A DNA stretch of 64,000 nt from QHWK01 sp035259385 (GCA_035259385.1 DATFWL010000316.1:1-64000), one strand, 5' to 3'. Positions 51,840 through 61,448 are shown, counted from the first letter of the stretch. Notes: generated by a model from the letters alone, not told the origin. Made by a program: numbers and translations.

Positions 51840-53732
51840 ATGGCGCAAGTGAGCTACCCCGGCGTCTACATTGTCGAAAAGCCCAGCGGGGTTCGCACCA
51901 TCACGGGAGTCGCGACGTCGATTGCCGCGTTCGTCGGGTTCACGCGCAAGGGCGTGCCCGACAAGGCGGTGGCGATCACGAGCTTCGCCGACTTCGAGCG
52001 CGGCTACGGCGGTCTCGACCGCGACAGCCCGCTTTCCTACGCCGTCCGCCAGTTCTTCTTGAACGGCGGCACGCAGGCGTGGATCGTCCGCGTTGCCGTC
52101 GGCGCCACGACCGCGTCATTCACGCTGCAGGACGATGCGCCCGTGCCTGTCCTCGACGTCTCGGCAGCAAGCCCGGGGACGTGGGGCAACAACCTGCGCC
52201 TTTCCGTAGAACGCGATCCGGCCAGCGTGCGCAATCCCGACGCCGACTTCAACCTGGTCGTCTCGCAGCTGCAGCCTGACGGCAGCACGATCGTCGCGCT
52301 CGAGAAGCACCGTAACCTGACGCTCGATTCGAAGTCCCCGCAGTTCGTCGAGTCGGTGGTGAACAACGCGTCGGCGGCGATCCGGGTGAAGGTTCATCCC
52401 GCGCTCACGTTTCCCCAGACCGGCTTCGCGGTCAGCGGCACGCTGGCCTTCCCGCTCTCGGCGACCGACACGACAATCGGCGGCACGCTCAATGGCGACA
52501 CCCCCTTCCTGCTGACGGTGCAGGGATCGCCGTGGGCCAACATCGCGAACTTCGTCACATCGGTCAACAACGCGATCGCGACGCTTGGACTCGGCGCAAA
52601 GCTTGGGGCCTCCGAGACTGGGGCGGACGGCCAGCCCGGTACGGACCACCTGCGTCTCGCGTCATTGACGGCTGGCGAGTCGTCCAGCGTCGTCATCGCG
52701 ACAGGATCGTTCGGCGGCCTGGCGGCGATGATTCACATGGGCTTTGCCAATGGCGGGCGGGAGTTCACTGGCGCCGCCGATCATCGGCCGGCAGCCGTGA
52801 CCAACACGCTCCCGTTTCCCATGGGCGCGGACGGAACACGCGGCAGTGCGGTCAACCTGCTCGGCAGTGAGTCGGCGAAGACCGGCATCTACGCGCTGCT
52901 GGACGTCGACCTGTTCAACATCCTCTGCATCCCCGAGACGTTCGACATGCTGTCCTTCAACGATGCCGCCAGCATCGTCCAGCCGGCGGTCGCGTTGTGC
53001 GAGGCGCGGCGCGCGTTCTACGTCGTCGACGCGCCCGTCAATAGCACGCTCACCAGCATCCAGTCGTTCATGAACATCTCGAAGTCGCGCAATGCGGCGA
53101 CCTACTTCCCGCCGGTGCGCATCGTCGATCCGCTCGACGGCATGCGGCCGCGTTCGATGGCGCCGTCGGGGACACTCGCCGGAGTCTACGCGCGCACCGA
53201 CGCCACGCGCGGCGTGTGGAAAGCGCCGGCCGGCACTGACGCGACGCTCAACGGCGTGCTCGACGTCGCCATTCCCGTCAACGATCTCGAGAACGGCCAG
53301 GTCAATCCGCTGGGCGTGAACGTGCTGCGCAGCTTCCCTGCGTACGGCCGCGTCGCGTGGGGCGCGCGGACGATGAAGGGCGCTGACGCACAGGCCGACG
53401 AATACAAGTACATCCCGATCCGGCGGCTCGCGCTCTTCCTCGAAGAGAGCCTGTATCGCGGCACGCAGTGGGTGGTGTTCGAGCCCAACGACGAGCCGTT
53501 GTGGGCGCAGATCCGGCTGAACATCGGCGCGTTCATGAACGGCCTGTTCCGACAGGGCGCGTTCCAGGGCACGACGCCCGCCGAGGCGTACTTCGTCAAG
53601 TGCGACAAGGAGACGACGACGCAGGCCGATCGCAACCTGGGCATCGTCAACATCATCGTCGGCTTCGCGCCGTTGAAGCCGGCGGAGTTCGTGATCCTCA
53701 CCATCCAGCAGATTGCTGGCGATTTGCAGTAA
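51840..53732 (+). CDS. Contractile injection system sheath protein
   Basis: This is a 630-residue sheath. The N-terminus has Y-P-G-V-Y-I-V-E-K-P-S-G, then I-T-G-V-A-T-S-I-A-A-F-V-G, typical of phage/eCIS tail sheath proteins, with an inserted variable domain (~140-290) and a conserved C-terminus (I-P-I-R-R-L-A-L-F-L-E-E-S-L, A-Y-F-V-K-C-D, I-V-G-F-A-P-L-K-P-A-E-F-V-I-L). It forms the contracting outer tube. AAGGAG at 51826-51831 supports ATG 51840. Only one sheath gene is visible, unlike Afp or PVC, which have several. Confidence 0.93.
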   Translation: MAQVSYPGVYIVEKPSGVRTITGVATSIAAFVGFTRKGVPDKAVAITSFADFERGYGGLDRDSPLSYAVRQFFLNGGTQAWIVRVAVGATTASFTLQDDAPVPVLDVSAASPGTWGNNLRLSVERDPASVRNPDADFNLVVSQLQPDGSTIVALEKHRNLTLDSKSPQFVESVVNNASAAIRVKVHPALTFPQTGFAVSGTLAFPLSATDTTIGGTLNGDTPFLLTVQGSPWANIANFVTSVNNAIATLGLGAKLGASETGADGQPGTDHLRLASLTAGESSSVVIATGSFGGLAAMIHMGFANGGREFTGAADHRPAAVTNTLPFPMGADGTRGSAVNLLGSESAKTGIYALLDVDLFNILCIPETFDMLSFNDAASIVQPAVALCEARRAFYVVDAPVNSTLTSIQSFMNISKSRNAATYFPPVRIVDPLDGMRPRSMAPSGTLAGVYARTDATRGVWKAPAGTDATLNGVLDVAIPVNDLENGQVNPLGVNVLRSFPAYGRVAWGARTMKGADAQADEYKYIPIRRLALFLEESLYRGTQWVVFEPNDEPLWAQIRLNIGAFMNGLFRQGAFQGTTPAEAYFVKCDKETTTQADRNLGIVNIIVGFAPLKPAEFVILTIQQIAGDLQ

Positions 53733-53744
53733 GGGAGCTGGAAC

Positions 53745-54263
53745 ATGGCCCAGTTCGCCGTCAACACCCATCGGTTCGACCCGTACAAGAACTTCAAGTT
53801 CAGGATCAAGTGGGACGGCCGCTACGTCGCCGGCGTCAGCAAGGTCGGCGCGCTGAAGCGCAGCACCGAAGTCGTCGAACATCGTGAGGGCGGCGATCCA
53901 TCGACGTCACGCAAGTCGCCCGGCCGCACCAAGTACGACGCGATCACGCTCGAGCGCGGGGTCACGCACGACCTCGAGTTCGAAGCCTGGGCCAACAAGG
54001 TGTGGCACGTGCACACCGGCCTCGGCGCCGAAGTCAGCCTGAAGGACTTCCGCAAGGATGTGATCCTCGAGGTCTACAACGAGGCGGGCCAGCTCGCGCT
54101 GGCCTACAAGATCTTCCGGTGCTGGGTCTCGGAGTTCCAGGCGCTCCCCGACCTCGACGCCAACGCGAACGCCATCGCGATCCAGCACATCAAGCTGGAG
54201 AACGAAGGCTGGGAGCGAGACGCGGACGTAACCGAGCCGACCGAGCCCGTGCTGGCGGGTTGA
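53745..54263 (+). CDS. Contractile injection system inner tube protein
   Basis: This is a 172-residue tube protein (T4 gp19/Hcp-like): D-P-Y-K-N-F-K-F-R-I-K-W-D-G-R-Y-V-A-G-V near the start, then E-G-G-D-P-S-T, K-Y-D-A-I-T-L-E-R-G-V-T, W-V-S-E-F-Q-A-L-P-D-L-D, and I-K-L-E-N-E-G-W. It stacks as hexamers inside the sheath. It starts 12 bp after the sheath stop. Only one tube gene is seen. Confidence 0.92.
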   Translation: MAQFAVNTHRFDPYKNFKFRIKWDGRYVAGVSKVGALKRSTEVVEHREGGDPSTSRKSPGRTKYDAITLERGVTHDLEFEAWANKVWHVHTGLGAEVSLKDFRKDVILEVYNEAGQLALAYKIFRCWVSEFQALPDLDANANAIAIQHIKLENEGWERDADVTEPTEPVLAG

Positions 54264-54267
54264 CACA

Positions 54268-54984
54268 ATGCGTCCGTTCGGGCACGCGGCGGATCTCGAT
54301 CTCGACTTCGAACAGCCCGATCGACCCGCTCTCGTCACCATGCTGCTCGCCTCCTGCGGCGAATCCGGCGACGCGGCGTTCTGGTGGTCGCGGCCGGTCG
54401 GCGCGCGCACCGCGACGCTGCTCCGGCTGGTTGCGCTCACGGAGCGGCGAACCGGCGTCTCGCTGACCGGACGCTGCGCCGCAGCCGGATGCGACGCGCC
54501 GTTCGAATTCACTTTGCCCCTGCTCGCTCTGGCGGCACGCGAGGTGGACGTCGAGCCGGTACCGGTTCGCGTCGACGCCGATCGCACGTTGTCGCTGCGG
54601 CGCCCCACCGGCGACGACCTCCGTCGCTGGCGCGATGCACAGCCGGCATCGCGCGCCGAGGCGGTCGGCGTGATGCTCGATTCCCTCGTGATCGCGGGAG
54701 ACATTCGGCCCGAGGACGAAGCCGTCGTGTCGGCCTCGATTTCCGAAATCGATCCGCTCGTCAACTTCGCGGTGTCGTGTCCGTGCCCCGCGTGCGGCGC
54801 GTCCAACGACGTCGCGATCGACCTCGAGGCGCTGGCGCTCGACCGCCTGGCTGGCCGTCAGCGCGCGCTGGTGCGCGACGTCCATCGCTTCGCGTCGGCA
54901 TACGGGTGGACCGAAGCCGACGTGCTGGCGATTCCGGCTTCACGCCGGGCCGAGTATCTGCGGCTCATCGAGGAAGACCGGTGA
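54268..54984 (+). CDS. eCIS baseplate/chaperone-like protein (T4 gp26/gp51-like)
   Basis: This 238-residue protein resembles the T4-baseplate (gp26/gp51-type) proteins found beside eCIS tubes: the C-terminal Y-G-W-T-E-A-D-V-L-A-I-P and R-A-E-Y-L-R-L-I-E. Two Cys pairs (C-A-A-A-G-C and C-P-C-P-A-C) may bind zinc. It lies four bases after the tube stop and overlaps the next gene by GTGA. The role is assembly or baseplate (inference). Confidence 0.65.
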   Translation: MRPFGHAADLDLDFEQPDRPALVTMLLASCGESGDAAFWWSRPVGARTATLLRLVALTERRTGVSLTGRCAAAGCDAPFEFTLPLLALAAREVDVEPVPVRVDADRTLSLRRPTGDDLRRWRDAQPASRAEAVGVMLDSLVIAGDIRPEDEAVVSASISEIDPLVNFAVSCPCPACGASNDVAIDLEALALDRLAGRQRALVRDVHRFASAYGWTEADVLAIPASRRAEYLRLIEEDR

Positions 54985-55778
54985 GCGGGTACTTCGACGC
55001 GTTGATGCGGGCGAGCGGCATGGCCATCGGCGGTCCCGCGCCGACGGCCATGCTGCGTCAGTCAGACGCCTTCGAAGCGGTCGCCGATACCGGAGCGAGC
55101 GGGATGGAGACGACAGTGGACGTGCCGGCGATGCCACCGGCTTCGCGCCGCCCCGCCGAGCCCGTTCTTGCCGCGGCGAAACCGTTCGTCGTGAACGATC
55201 CAATCGTCCACCGCGCGAACGCGATCGCGACGAGGGACGACGCGCGCGTCGCGCCTGCGCCGCGCGAAGCTGCCGTCGAATCACCGGTGCATCGCACCGC
55301 ACGGCTCGATGCGCCGTCCACTCAGGATCTCGGCGCCAGGCTGGTGCGCGCTGCGGTGCGCTGGATCGCGGCGGACACGTCGAGCGTTGGCCAGGGCTCC
55401 GCAAACGAGCCGGCGCCTGCGCCGCGCGACGAGGCCAGGTACGCACTCCCCCCGCAAAAGCACGACGGTGATCGCATTCCACCGCGGATCGTGACGCTGG
55501 CTGAGCGCGCCGCCGACACCGCAGAGAGCGCGCCCGCGGCGCCCGTCCGTACTCCCGTCGAGGTCGCACGCGCCGTCGAGCCGCGCCAGGTTCACGCCGC
55601 GCCGCTGGCTGACGACGAGACCGTCGAAATCTCGATCGGCGCGATCCACGTACGCGTCGACGCGCCGACGGCGCAGACGGTCGCCCGACCGGCAGCCACC
55701 TCTCCCGTCAACACGCAGCGAGCCGGTGCCGTCCCTCCACGAAGCGCGTTGTCGCGCCGCGCGCTGCGCAGGGTCTGA
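54981..55778 (+). CDS. Ala/Pro-rich unassigned protein of the eCIS operon
   Basis: This 265-residue protein is low complexity: rich in Ala, Pro, Arg and Val, with an N-terminal motif Y-F-D-A-L-M-R-A-S-G-M-A-I and a short ordered C-terminal piece (V-E-I-S-I-G-A-I-H-V-R-V). The GTG at 54981 overlaps the preceding stop, and the next gene starts three bases downstream. No family recognised. The ordered end segment resembles those of other eCIS hypothetical proteins that follow gp51-like genes. It could be an adaptor or cargo-linked disordered protein. Confidence 0.6.
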   Translation: MSGYFDALMRASGMAIGGPAPTAMLRQSDAFEAVADTGASGMETTVDVPAMPPASRRPAEPVLAAAKPFVVNDPIVHRANAIATRDDARVAPAPREAAVESPVHRTARLDAPSTQDLGARLVRAAVRWIAADTSSVGQGSANEPAPAPRDEARYALPPQKHDGDRIPPRIVTLAERAADTAESAPAAPVRTPVEVARAVEPRQVHAAPLADDETVEISIGAIHVRVDAPTAQTVARPAATSPVNTQRAGAVPPRSALSRRALRRV

Positions 55779-55781
55779 ACG

Positions 55782-56954
55782 ATGTCGCTTGCAGACTCCG
55801 GCATGGCGATCGGCGCGGTGACACGGCTGCTGCAGGACCATCTGATCCGCCGCGGCTTCCAGGTCTCGATCGGGAAGCCGGAGGACGCGGCAGATACTGA
55901 CACGGCGAGCGCCAAGCTGAACCTGTTTCTCTACGAGACCGCGTTCGATCCGCAGCTCCGCAACGTGTCGCTGCGCGACGGCGAACCGCCGCCGCTGTGG
56001 CTGGTGCTGAGGTTTCTCCTGACCGCGTTCGATGCCGCGGAGAGCAGCGACACCGCCGCGGCGCACGACCTGCTGGGCCGCGGCATGTCGGCGATCCACG
56101 AGTTGAACTTCCTGCGCCTCGATCCGCTGGTCGCGGCGAACGTGCGGCTGGCCCTCGAGAACAATCCCGAACCGCTGAAGCTGACCTTCGACGAGTCGAA
56201 CATCGACCTGCTGTCGAAGGTCATGCAGGGCAACGACGAGCGATACCGGCTGTCCGTTGCGTTCCAGGTCCGGCCAATCATGATCGTGCCGGCCATACTG
56301 CCGCGCAGCGCGCTGCTCGTCGGCGTCGACTACACGACGACGCCGGAGACGATCATCGGACGCGACGGCGTCCAGATCGACGTGATTCCGTCGCTGGCCG
56401 CGCATCTCGATCGCGTCGAGCCGGCCCGCTTCGAGGTCGGGGGCACGCTCACGGTGTACGGCGACGACATCGCCGGCACCGACATGGAAGTCGTCCTCGG
56501 TGACGTGACACTGGTGGTCGTCGAGCGGCACGTCGATCGGCTCGTGGTGACGGCCGAAGGAAGTCCGGGCACGCCGATCGCATCGGGCACCACGCTGTCG
56601 GCTGGCGAGATGCCGCTGGTCGTGCGGCGCCGGCTGTCGCCGATGCGGACGCGATCGAGCAACCTGCTGGCCGCGCAGCTCCTCCCGACCGTGACCGGCG
56701 CCTCGATGGTCGCGGGCGACCTGCAGCTGCAGGGCCTCCTGCTCGGCACCGACGCCGACGACGTGGTCGTCATTTTCTACCGCGCGTCCGACGGCACGAC
56801 GGTGCGCCTGTTCGACACCGTGACGACCGTGCCGGACCAGCAGACGCTCACGGTTCCCGGCGCCGGAGGCGCCGTTCCCGCCGGCACCTACCGCGTGATT
56901 CTGCGGGTGAACAACCAGCAGGCCAAGGCCAGTCCGGGCGTGACAGTGCCATGA
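55782..56954 (+). CDS. DUF4255 (Afp16/Pvc16-like) tube-terminator protein
   Basis: This is a 390-residue protein. The N-terminal ~190 residues are DUF4255: A-V-T-R-L-L-Q-D-H-L, L-N-L-F-L-Y-E-T, N-P-E-P-L-K-L-T-F and Y-R-L-S-V-A-F-Q-V-R-P. The C-terminal part has Ig/IPT-like strands (L-T-V-Y-G-D-D-I-A-G-T, P-A-G-T-Y-R-V-I-L-R-V-N). In Afp and PVC the equivalent ends the tube and sheath at the distal end. Stop overlaps the ATPase ATG. Confidence 0.88.
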   Translation: MSLADSGMAIGAVTRLLQDHLIRRGFQVSIGKPEDAADTDTASAKLNLFLYETAFDPQLRNVSLRDGEPPPLWLVLRFLLTAFDAAESSDTAAAHDLLGRGMSAIHELNFLRLDPLVAANVRLALENNPEPLKLTFDESNIDLLSKVMQGNDERYRLSVAFQVRPIMIVPAILPRSALLVGVDYTTTPETIIGRDGVQIDVIPSLAAHLDRVEPARFEVGGTLTVYGDDIAGTDMEVVLGDVTLVVVERHVDRLVVTAEGSPGTPIASGTTLSAGEMPLVVRRRLSPMRTRSSNLLAAQLLPTVTGASMVAGDLQLQGLLLGTDADDVVVIFYRASDGTTVRLFDTVTTVPDQQTLTVPGAGGAVPAGTYRVILRVNNQQAKASPGVTVP

Positions 56955-59086
56955 CGAGCCACGCGCACATACAGGCCGCGCCTGCCGAACCGGTGGCCTT
57001 CGTGCCCGGCGTTCGCGGTCACGACGCGCTCGCGCAGTACTGGCTGGCGCAGGTCACGCTCCGTCTGCGGCGTGAGGTCTGCTGGTTGTGGCGCGAGCGC
57101 GACCTGCGCGGCGCCGCGGCGTCCGGGTCGGCCGCGGTCCCGCCGCCCGTCGATCGTGCAGTCGCCGCACTCGACCTCGTCCGCTACGAGCACGACAAGC
57201 GCGCGTTCTTCGCCGACGACGTGACGGCGCGGTACTTGAGTGAGCGCATCGAGAACCCGCCGCCGGCAGCGCCCGCAGGCCGCGATCGGCGCGGATCGTT
57301 CAGCTGGGTGGTCACGCGACTGGAGTTGCGTCCCGTCGAGTGCTTCACGCTGGCGGTCGCGCTGCTGCCGATCGTCGACAGCGCCGCCGGGCAGGTGATC
57401 GCCTGCTGTCTGAACGACGCGTCGCGCACGTCGCCGACGCTCGCGCTGGCGCAGCGGCTGTGGGACGACCCCGATGAGCTGGTGCACTCCTTCGATCCGG
57501 CCCACGCACTGCTCCGTCACGGGCTGATCGGCATCGGAAGCGACGCCTCGTCGCACGATTGGCAGTCGTCGCTCGCGGTTCCCTCGCTCGTCGCGTCCGA
57601 ACTGCTGTTCGGCCGCGAGCAGCTGCCAGCGGCGTTCGCGCCGATCGAGACGATCGCGCTGCCCGCGGATTTCGACCGCGCGGCGATCGCGAGGGTGGCC
57701 GCGGCCGTCGCGGGCGACGCCGCCAGCATGCGGATCGTTCCGGTCGTCGGCGGCGTGGGCGCGCCCCTCGCCGAAGTGGCGGCCGCGTGTGCGCAACGCG
57801 CCGGCGTTCGTACGGTGCGGCCGAGCGCCGGCTTGCCGCGCGAGCATCTCGGCGCGGCGTTCGCCGCGGCGTGGCTGCGCGGGGATGCCGTCTACGTGCC
57901 GGGATCAGCGCTGGCGACGCCGGGCGCGCACGAAGGCCTCCTCGAGATGCCGCCGCTGCCGGGTCTGCCGCTCACCGTGTTCGTCGGCGTGACCGATCGC
58001 GGCGCGCTGCGCGGCCTGGACGCGACGCTGCCGGCGATCGTCGTGCCGACGCTGACCTATGCCGAGCGGCTCGCCTGCTGGCGAGAGGCGGTCCCCACCG
58101 CCGGCGCCGCGCTGCCCGAGCTCGCGCGCCGCTTCCGATACGAACAGTCGGCGATTGCCCGCGTCGGCAGCGAGCTCGCCACGCTCGGGCGCGCACCGAG
58201 CACGAGCGAGATGCTCGCCGCCGCGCGCGCGGATCTGGATCTCGGCACGCTGGCGCAACCGGTCGCGCCGCGATTCGGCCGCGGCGACCTGATGCTGCCG
58301 CCGCTGCAGTCCTCGCAAATCGACGAGATCGTCGAGGCGATGCGCAACCTCACGCGCGTGCATTACGAGTGGGGCACGGCGCGCGCCTGGAACGAAGGCG
58401 GCCTGGCCGCTCTCTTCGCGGGGCCGCCGGGGACCGGCAAGACCATGGCGGCCGAAGTGATCGCCGCGGAGCTGTCGCTCCCCCTCTACCGCATCGACCT
58501 GTCGCAGGTGGTCAACAAGTACATCGGCGAGACCGAAAAGAACCTGCGCCGGTTGTTCGACGCCGCCGACGCGTCCGACGTGGTTCTGTTCTTCGACGAG
58601 GCCGACGCCCTCTTCGGCAAGCGCACCGAAGTCAAGGACGCGCACGACCGCTACGCCAACCTCGAGATCAGCTACCTGCTCGAACGGATGGAGCGGTTCA
58701 AGGGGCTGGCGATCCTGGCGACGAACCGGAAGAAGGACCTCGACGAGGCGTTCCTCCGGCGGCTGCGGTTCGTCGTCGAGTTTCCACTCCCCGACGTTGC
58801 CGATCGCCTGCGCATCTGGCGCAGCGTGATTCCCGAAGGTGTGGACGCGAGCCAGCTCGATTTCGACTTTCTCGCCCGGCGCTTCGCGCTGTCGGGCGGC
58901 CACATCCGCGGCATCGTGTTCTACGCCTGCCTGCAGAGTGCGGCCGACGGAGCACCGCACCGGCTGACCATGCCGGCAATCGTGCGCGCCGTGCAGCGCG
59001 AATACGACAAGCTCGATCGCGCCAGCAGCCTCGATCAGTTCGGACCGTACGCCGCCCTGGTCAGCGCGCAGAGGGCCGCGCGATGA
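56951..59086 (+). CDS. AAA+ ATPase of the contractile injection system (Afp15/Pvc15-like)
   Basis: This is a 711-residue ATPase. The N-terminal ~440 residues are eCIS-specific. The AAA+ domain has Walker A G-P-P-G-T-G-K-T near residue 495, Walker B V-V-L-F-F-D-E-A-D-A-L-F-G, a sensor region with L-A-T-N-R-K-K-D-L-D-E-A-F-L-R-R-L-R and a final helical region. It is conserved in eCIS and thought to aid assembly. Overlaps both neighbours by ATGA. Confidence 0.93.
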   Translation: MTSHAHIQAAPAEPVAFVPGVRGHDALAQYWLAQVTLRLRREVCWLWRERDLRGAAASGSAAVPPPVDRAVAALDLVRYEHDKRAFFADDVTARYLSERIENPPPAAPAGRDRRGSFSWVVTRLELRPVECFTLAVALLPIVDSAAGQVIACCLNDASRTSPTLALAQRLWDDPDELVHSFDPAHALLRHGLIGIGSDASSHDWQSSLAVPSLVASELLFGREQLPAAFAPIETIALPADFDRAAIARVAAAVAGDAASMRIVPVVGGVGAPLAEVAAACAQRAGVRTVRPSAGLPREHLGAAFAAAWLRGDAVYVPGSALATPGAHEGLLEMPPLPGLPLTVFVGVTDRGALRGLDATLPAIVVPTLTYAERLACWREAVPTAGAALPELARRFRYEQSAIARVGSELATLGRAPSTSEMLAAARADLDLGTLAQPVAPRFGRGDLMLPPLQSSQIDEIVEAMRNLTRVHYEWGTARAWNEGGLAALFAGPPGTGKTMAAEVIAAELSLPLYRIDLSQVVNKYIGETEKNLRRLFDAADASDVVLFFDEADALFGKRTEVKDAHDRYANLEISYLLERMERFKGLAILATNRKKDLDEAFLRRLRFVVEFPLPDVADRLRIWRSVIPEGVDASQLDFDFLARRFALSGGHIRGIVFYACLQSAADGAPHRLTMPAIVRAVQREYDKLDRASSLDQFGPYAALVSAQRAAR

Positions 59087-59352
59087 GCACCACGCCCTCG
59101 CCGCGTCGCCGTCTCCGCATCGGCCGGCTCGACCTGGACATGCGCGGGGTGGATGCGGACCGGGCCGAGGCGGCGGCGCGGGCGCTCGGCCGTGCACTCG
59201 CCGCCGCGATCACGCCGCGCCAGGCGCTCGGCGTCGCACGCGAACGGATCGACGCCGGCCGCGTCGAGCTCGCGGCCGCGGCCGGATCGCGCGACCTCGC
59301 GGCGGCCGTTGCCCGGCGCATCGCCGATGTACTCGAAGGGAAGAAGCGATGA
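59083..59352 (+). CDS. Small hypothetical protein of the eCIS operon
   Basis: This 89-residue protein is Arg/Ala-rich with an R-L-R-I-G-R-L-D-L-D-M-R-G-V start and two amphipathic helices. Its ATG overlaps the ATPase stop and its own stop overlaps the ATG of the Afp7-like gene, so it is expressed within the same unit. No family recognised. Confidence 0.65.
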   Translation: MSTTPSPRRRLRIGRLDLDMRGVDADRAEAAARALGRALAAAITPRQALGVARERIDAGRVELAAAAGSRDLAAAVARRIADVLEGKKR

Positions 59353-60020
59353 CGTTGCTGCGCGGCGCGCTGATCGAATACGGGACGTCGCTGATCGGCC
59401 CGATCCCGAACATCGTCATCTTCCAGTTCAATCCGGAGTCGCTGTCGCGCACACTTCAGATCCCGCCGCGGCCGACCGGCGCGACGCAGCGTGAGGCGAC
59501 GCAGGCCGGTGAGAAGACCTTCGAGAAGATCACGTTCAAGGCGCACTTCAGCGCCGCGAACATGCTCGACGAGGACAAAGTGCTGGCGAAGCTGTTCGGC
59601 ATCGGCCCGCAGCTCGCAGCGCTGGAAAAGATGGTTCTTCCCAGCTCGAAAATCGCCGGCCTGATCGGCGCCGCTATCGACGCAATCGGCGACGCGCTCG
59701 GCGGCGGCGGCGGCGACGATGCACCGGCCCAACCGATTCCGCGCGAGAAGTACCCGCGGATCCTGTTCATCTGGGGGCTGACGCGCGTCCTGCCCGTCAC
59801 CATCGACTCGATGAGCATCTCCGAGCTGGAGTACGACTCGATCCTGAATCCGCTGCGCGCAGAGGTCGACATCACGCTGAGCGTCATCGCCGTCGACGAC
59901 TGCTCGGACGACGTGCTGGCCAAGGGCGCGCTCGAGTACTCGACGATCGCCAAAGAGGCGATGGCGATTGCCAATCTCGCCAACACCGCCGAGCAGATCG
60001 TCGATCTGATTCCCTTGTAG
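59349..60020 (+). CDS. CIS tube-adaptor protein (Afp7/Pvc7-like)
   Basis: This 223-residue protein shows the CIS-tube N-domain: I-V-I-F-Q-F-N-P-E-S-L-S-R-T-L, I-T-F-K-A-H-F-S-A-A-N-M-L-D, then P-R-I-L-F-I-W-G, V-T-I-D-S-M-S-I, and N-P-L-R-A-E-V-D-I-T-L-S-V-I. It links the tube to the spike in Afp/PVC. Gly/Asp-rich insert near residue 120. Confidence 0.87.
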   Translation: MTLLRGALIEYGTSLIGPIPNIVIFQFNPESLSRTLQIPPRPTGATQREATQAGEKTFEKITFKAHFSAANMLDEDKVLAKLFGIGPQLAALEKMVLPSSKIAGLIGAAIDAIGDALGGGGGDDAPAQPIPREKYPRILFIWGLTRVLPVTIDSMSISELEYDSILNPLRAEVDITLSVIAVDDCSDDVLAKGALEYSTIAKEAMAIANLANTAEQIVDLIPL

Positions 60021-60028
60021 GTGCCGCG

Positions 60029-60301
60029 ATGTTCCTGCCGAACTCCCGCTACACAAACGTCGCGACCGTCGAGACCGTGACGTCGACCGGTGAAAGCGTC
60101 ACGGCGCTCAAGCTGCGTCGCCTGACGCCGGCGACCGGCGATCGGCAGATGGTTCAGGCGGGTGACCGGCTCGACCTGCTCGCGCACACGGTCACCGGCG
60201 ATGCCACGCAGTTCTGGCACGTCGCCGACGCGAACACGGCGCTCGATGGCCCGACGCTGACCGAGACGCCGGGCGACACGCTCGCGGTGCCGAGGAGCTG
60301 A
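60029..60301 (+). CDS. LysM-like tail protein (gp X/gp53-like) of the eCIS
   Basis: This 90-residue protein has V-Q-A-G-D-R-L-D-L-L-A-H, then F-W-H-V-A-D-A-N, and ends P-G-D-T-L-A-V-P, the LysM-like/tail X pattern of short baseplate wedge proteins. It precedes the spike hub gene by one base. The role is probably attachment of the spike or baseplate. Confidence 0.78.
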   Translation: MFLPNSRYTNVATVETVTSTGESVTALKLRRLTPATGDRQMVQAGDRLDLLAHTVTGDATQFWHVADANTALDGPTLTETPGDTLAVPRS

Positions 60302-60302
60302 C

Positions 60303-61448
60303 GTGCCCGAACAGCGCTTCCGCGTCTGGTTCGGCGACCGCGCCGCGAGCGAGGACGAGCTCGGACGCATCGAAGACATCGAAGTCACGCAGGAGATGGA
60401 CGCGTTCTGGGAAGCGCACCTGCGCATGGCATTGTGTCTCGACGCCAACGGCAGCTGGCTGCACTGGCCAGGCGACTCGTCTGCGCCGTTTTCACGTGTC
60501 CGCGTCGAGATGGACATCGGCAACGGACGCTTCGCGCCGCTGATCGACGGCCCGCTGGTCAGCATCGATGCCGGGCTCGACTCGCAGCCAGGGCGCAGCA
60601 CCGCGACCATGGTCGTGCGCGACGACAGCGCGTTCCTCAACAGAGACGAGGACACCGAGCCGCCGTTCGAGCACCGCAGCGCCAGCCAGATCGCCCAGGA
60701 GCTGTTCGGCCGTTTCGAGCAGATCCGCGACACGCGGATCGAGGACACGCAGGCAACCCCGGAGACGACTCAGCGTCGCGGCACGGTGCTGCAGTTCCTG
60801 CGCGAGCTCGCCACGGCGAACGATCGGCACGCCTACGTCCTCCCCGGCGCGACCCCCGGCGCGAGCGTCGGCTGCTTCCTTCCCGATCCCGAAGGCCCGG
60901 ACGCGCTGCCGCCGCTCGTGCTGATCGGAGACGGCCGGAACCTCTCGCAGGCCAGCGTGACCCAGGATCCGAATGGCGGCGAGCGCACCCGCGCCCAGGT
61001 GCTGCGCGTCGACGACCAGGGTGTCACGACGTTCGAGACCAGCGCCGCGGACCTCGGCCTGATGCGCAATCTCCCCGCCCTGCCGGCCGATCTCACGCCG
61101 CGGCGGCTGATGAACCCGTCGGACAACAACCGAGAGGACCCGACTGCGGCCGCGACCGCGCAGGCGCGGCGCAACGGATATGTCTACACGCTCGCGAGCC
61201 ATGTGATTCCGAGCTGCTACGCCGGCGTGCTCCTGCCGTACCAGAAAGTACGCGTCGACGCGGGCGCCACGCCGTACAGCGGCGACTACCTGATCACGAA
61301 GGTGGTCCACCGCATCACGCCGTCGCTTTACACCCAGGAGCTGGAGGCCAAGACGAACTCGGTGACACAGGTCGCGGGCGCGCCGGTCGCCGAGGCCTCG
61401 GGCGGCGGGCCGCAGCCATCCGTGTCCTCAGGCGGAGGAATCTTCTGA
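60303..61448 (+). CDS. Spike hub protein, gp27/late-control-D half (split VgrG/Afp8)
   Basis: This 381-residue protein matches the phage late control D / gp27-like hub: L-I-D-G-P-L-V-S-I-D-A-G-L, R-S-A-S-Q-I-A-Q-E-L-F (in reverse order of context), V-L-Q-F-L-R-E-L-A-T-A-N-D-R, and Y-L-I-T-K-V-V-H-R-I. In Afp8/VgrG the hub and OB-fold are one chain; here the hub stops at 61446-61448 and the OB-fold/gp5 follows as its own gene (TGATG overlap). GTG 60303 is the start. Confidence 0.85.
   Translation: MPEQRFRVWFGDRAASEDELGRIEDIEVTQEMDAFWEAHLRMALCLDANGSWLHWPGDSSAPFSRVRVEMDIGNGRFAPLIDGPLVSIDAGLDSQPGRSTATMVVRDDSAFLNRDEDTEPPFEHRSASQIAQELFGRFEQIRDTRIEDTQATPETTQRRGTVLQFLRELATANDRHAYVLPGATPGASVGCFLPDPEGPDALPPLVLIGDGRNLSQASVTQDPNGGERTRAQVLRVDDQGVTTFETSAADLGLMRNLPALPADLTPRRLMNPSDNNREDPTAAATAQARRNGYVYTLASHVIPSCYAGVLLPYQKVRVDAGATPYSGDYLITKVVHRITPSLYTQELEAKTNSVTQVAGAPVAEASGGGPQPSVSSGGGIF

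Noticed and set aside
52662..53882. 406-residue minus-strand frame opposite the sheath and tube genes
   Set aside because: Shadow of confident structural genes, with Arg/Val/Asp-rich shadow composition.
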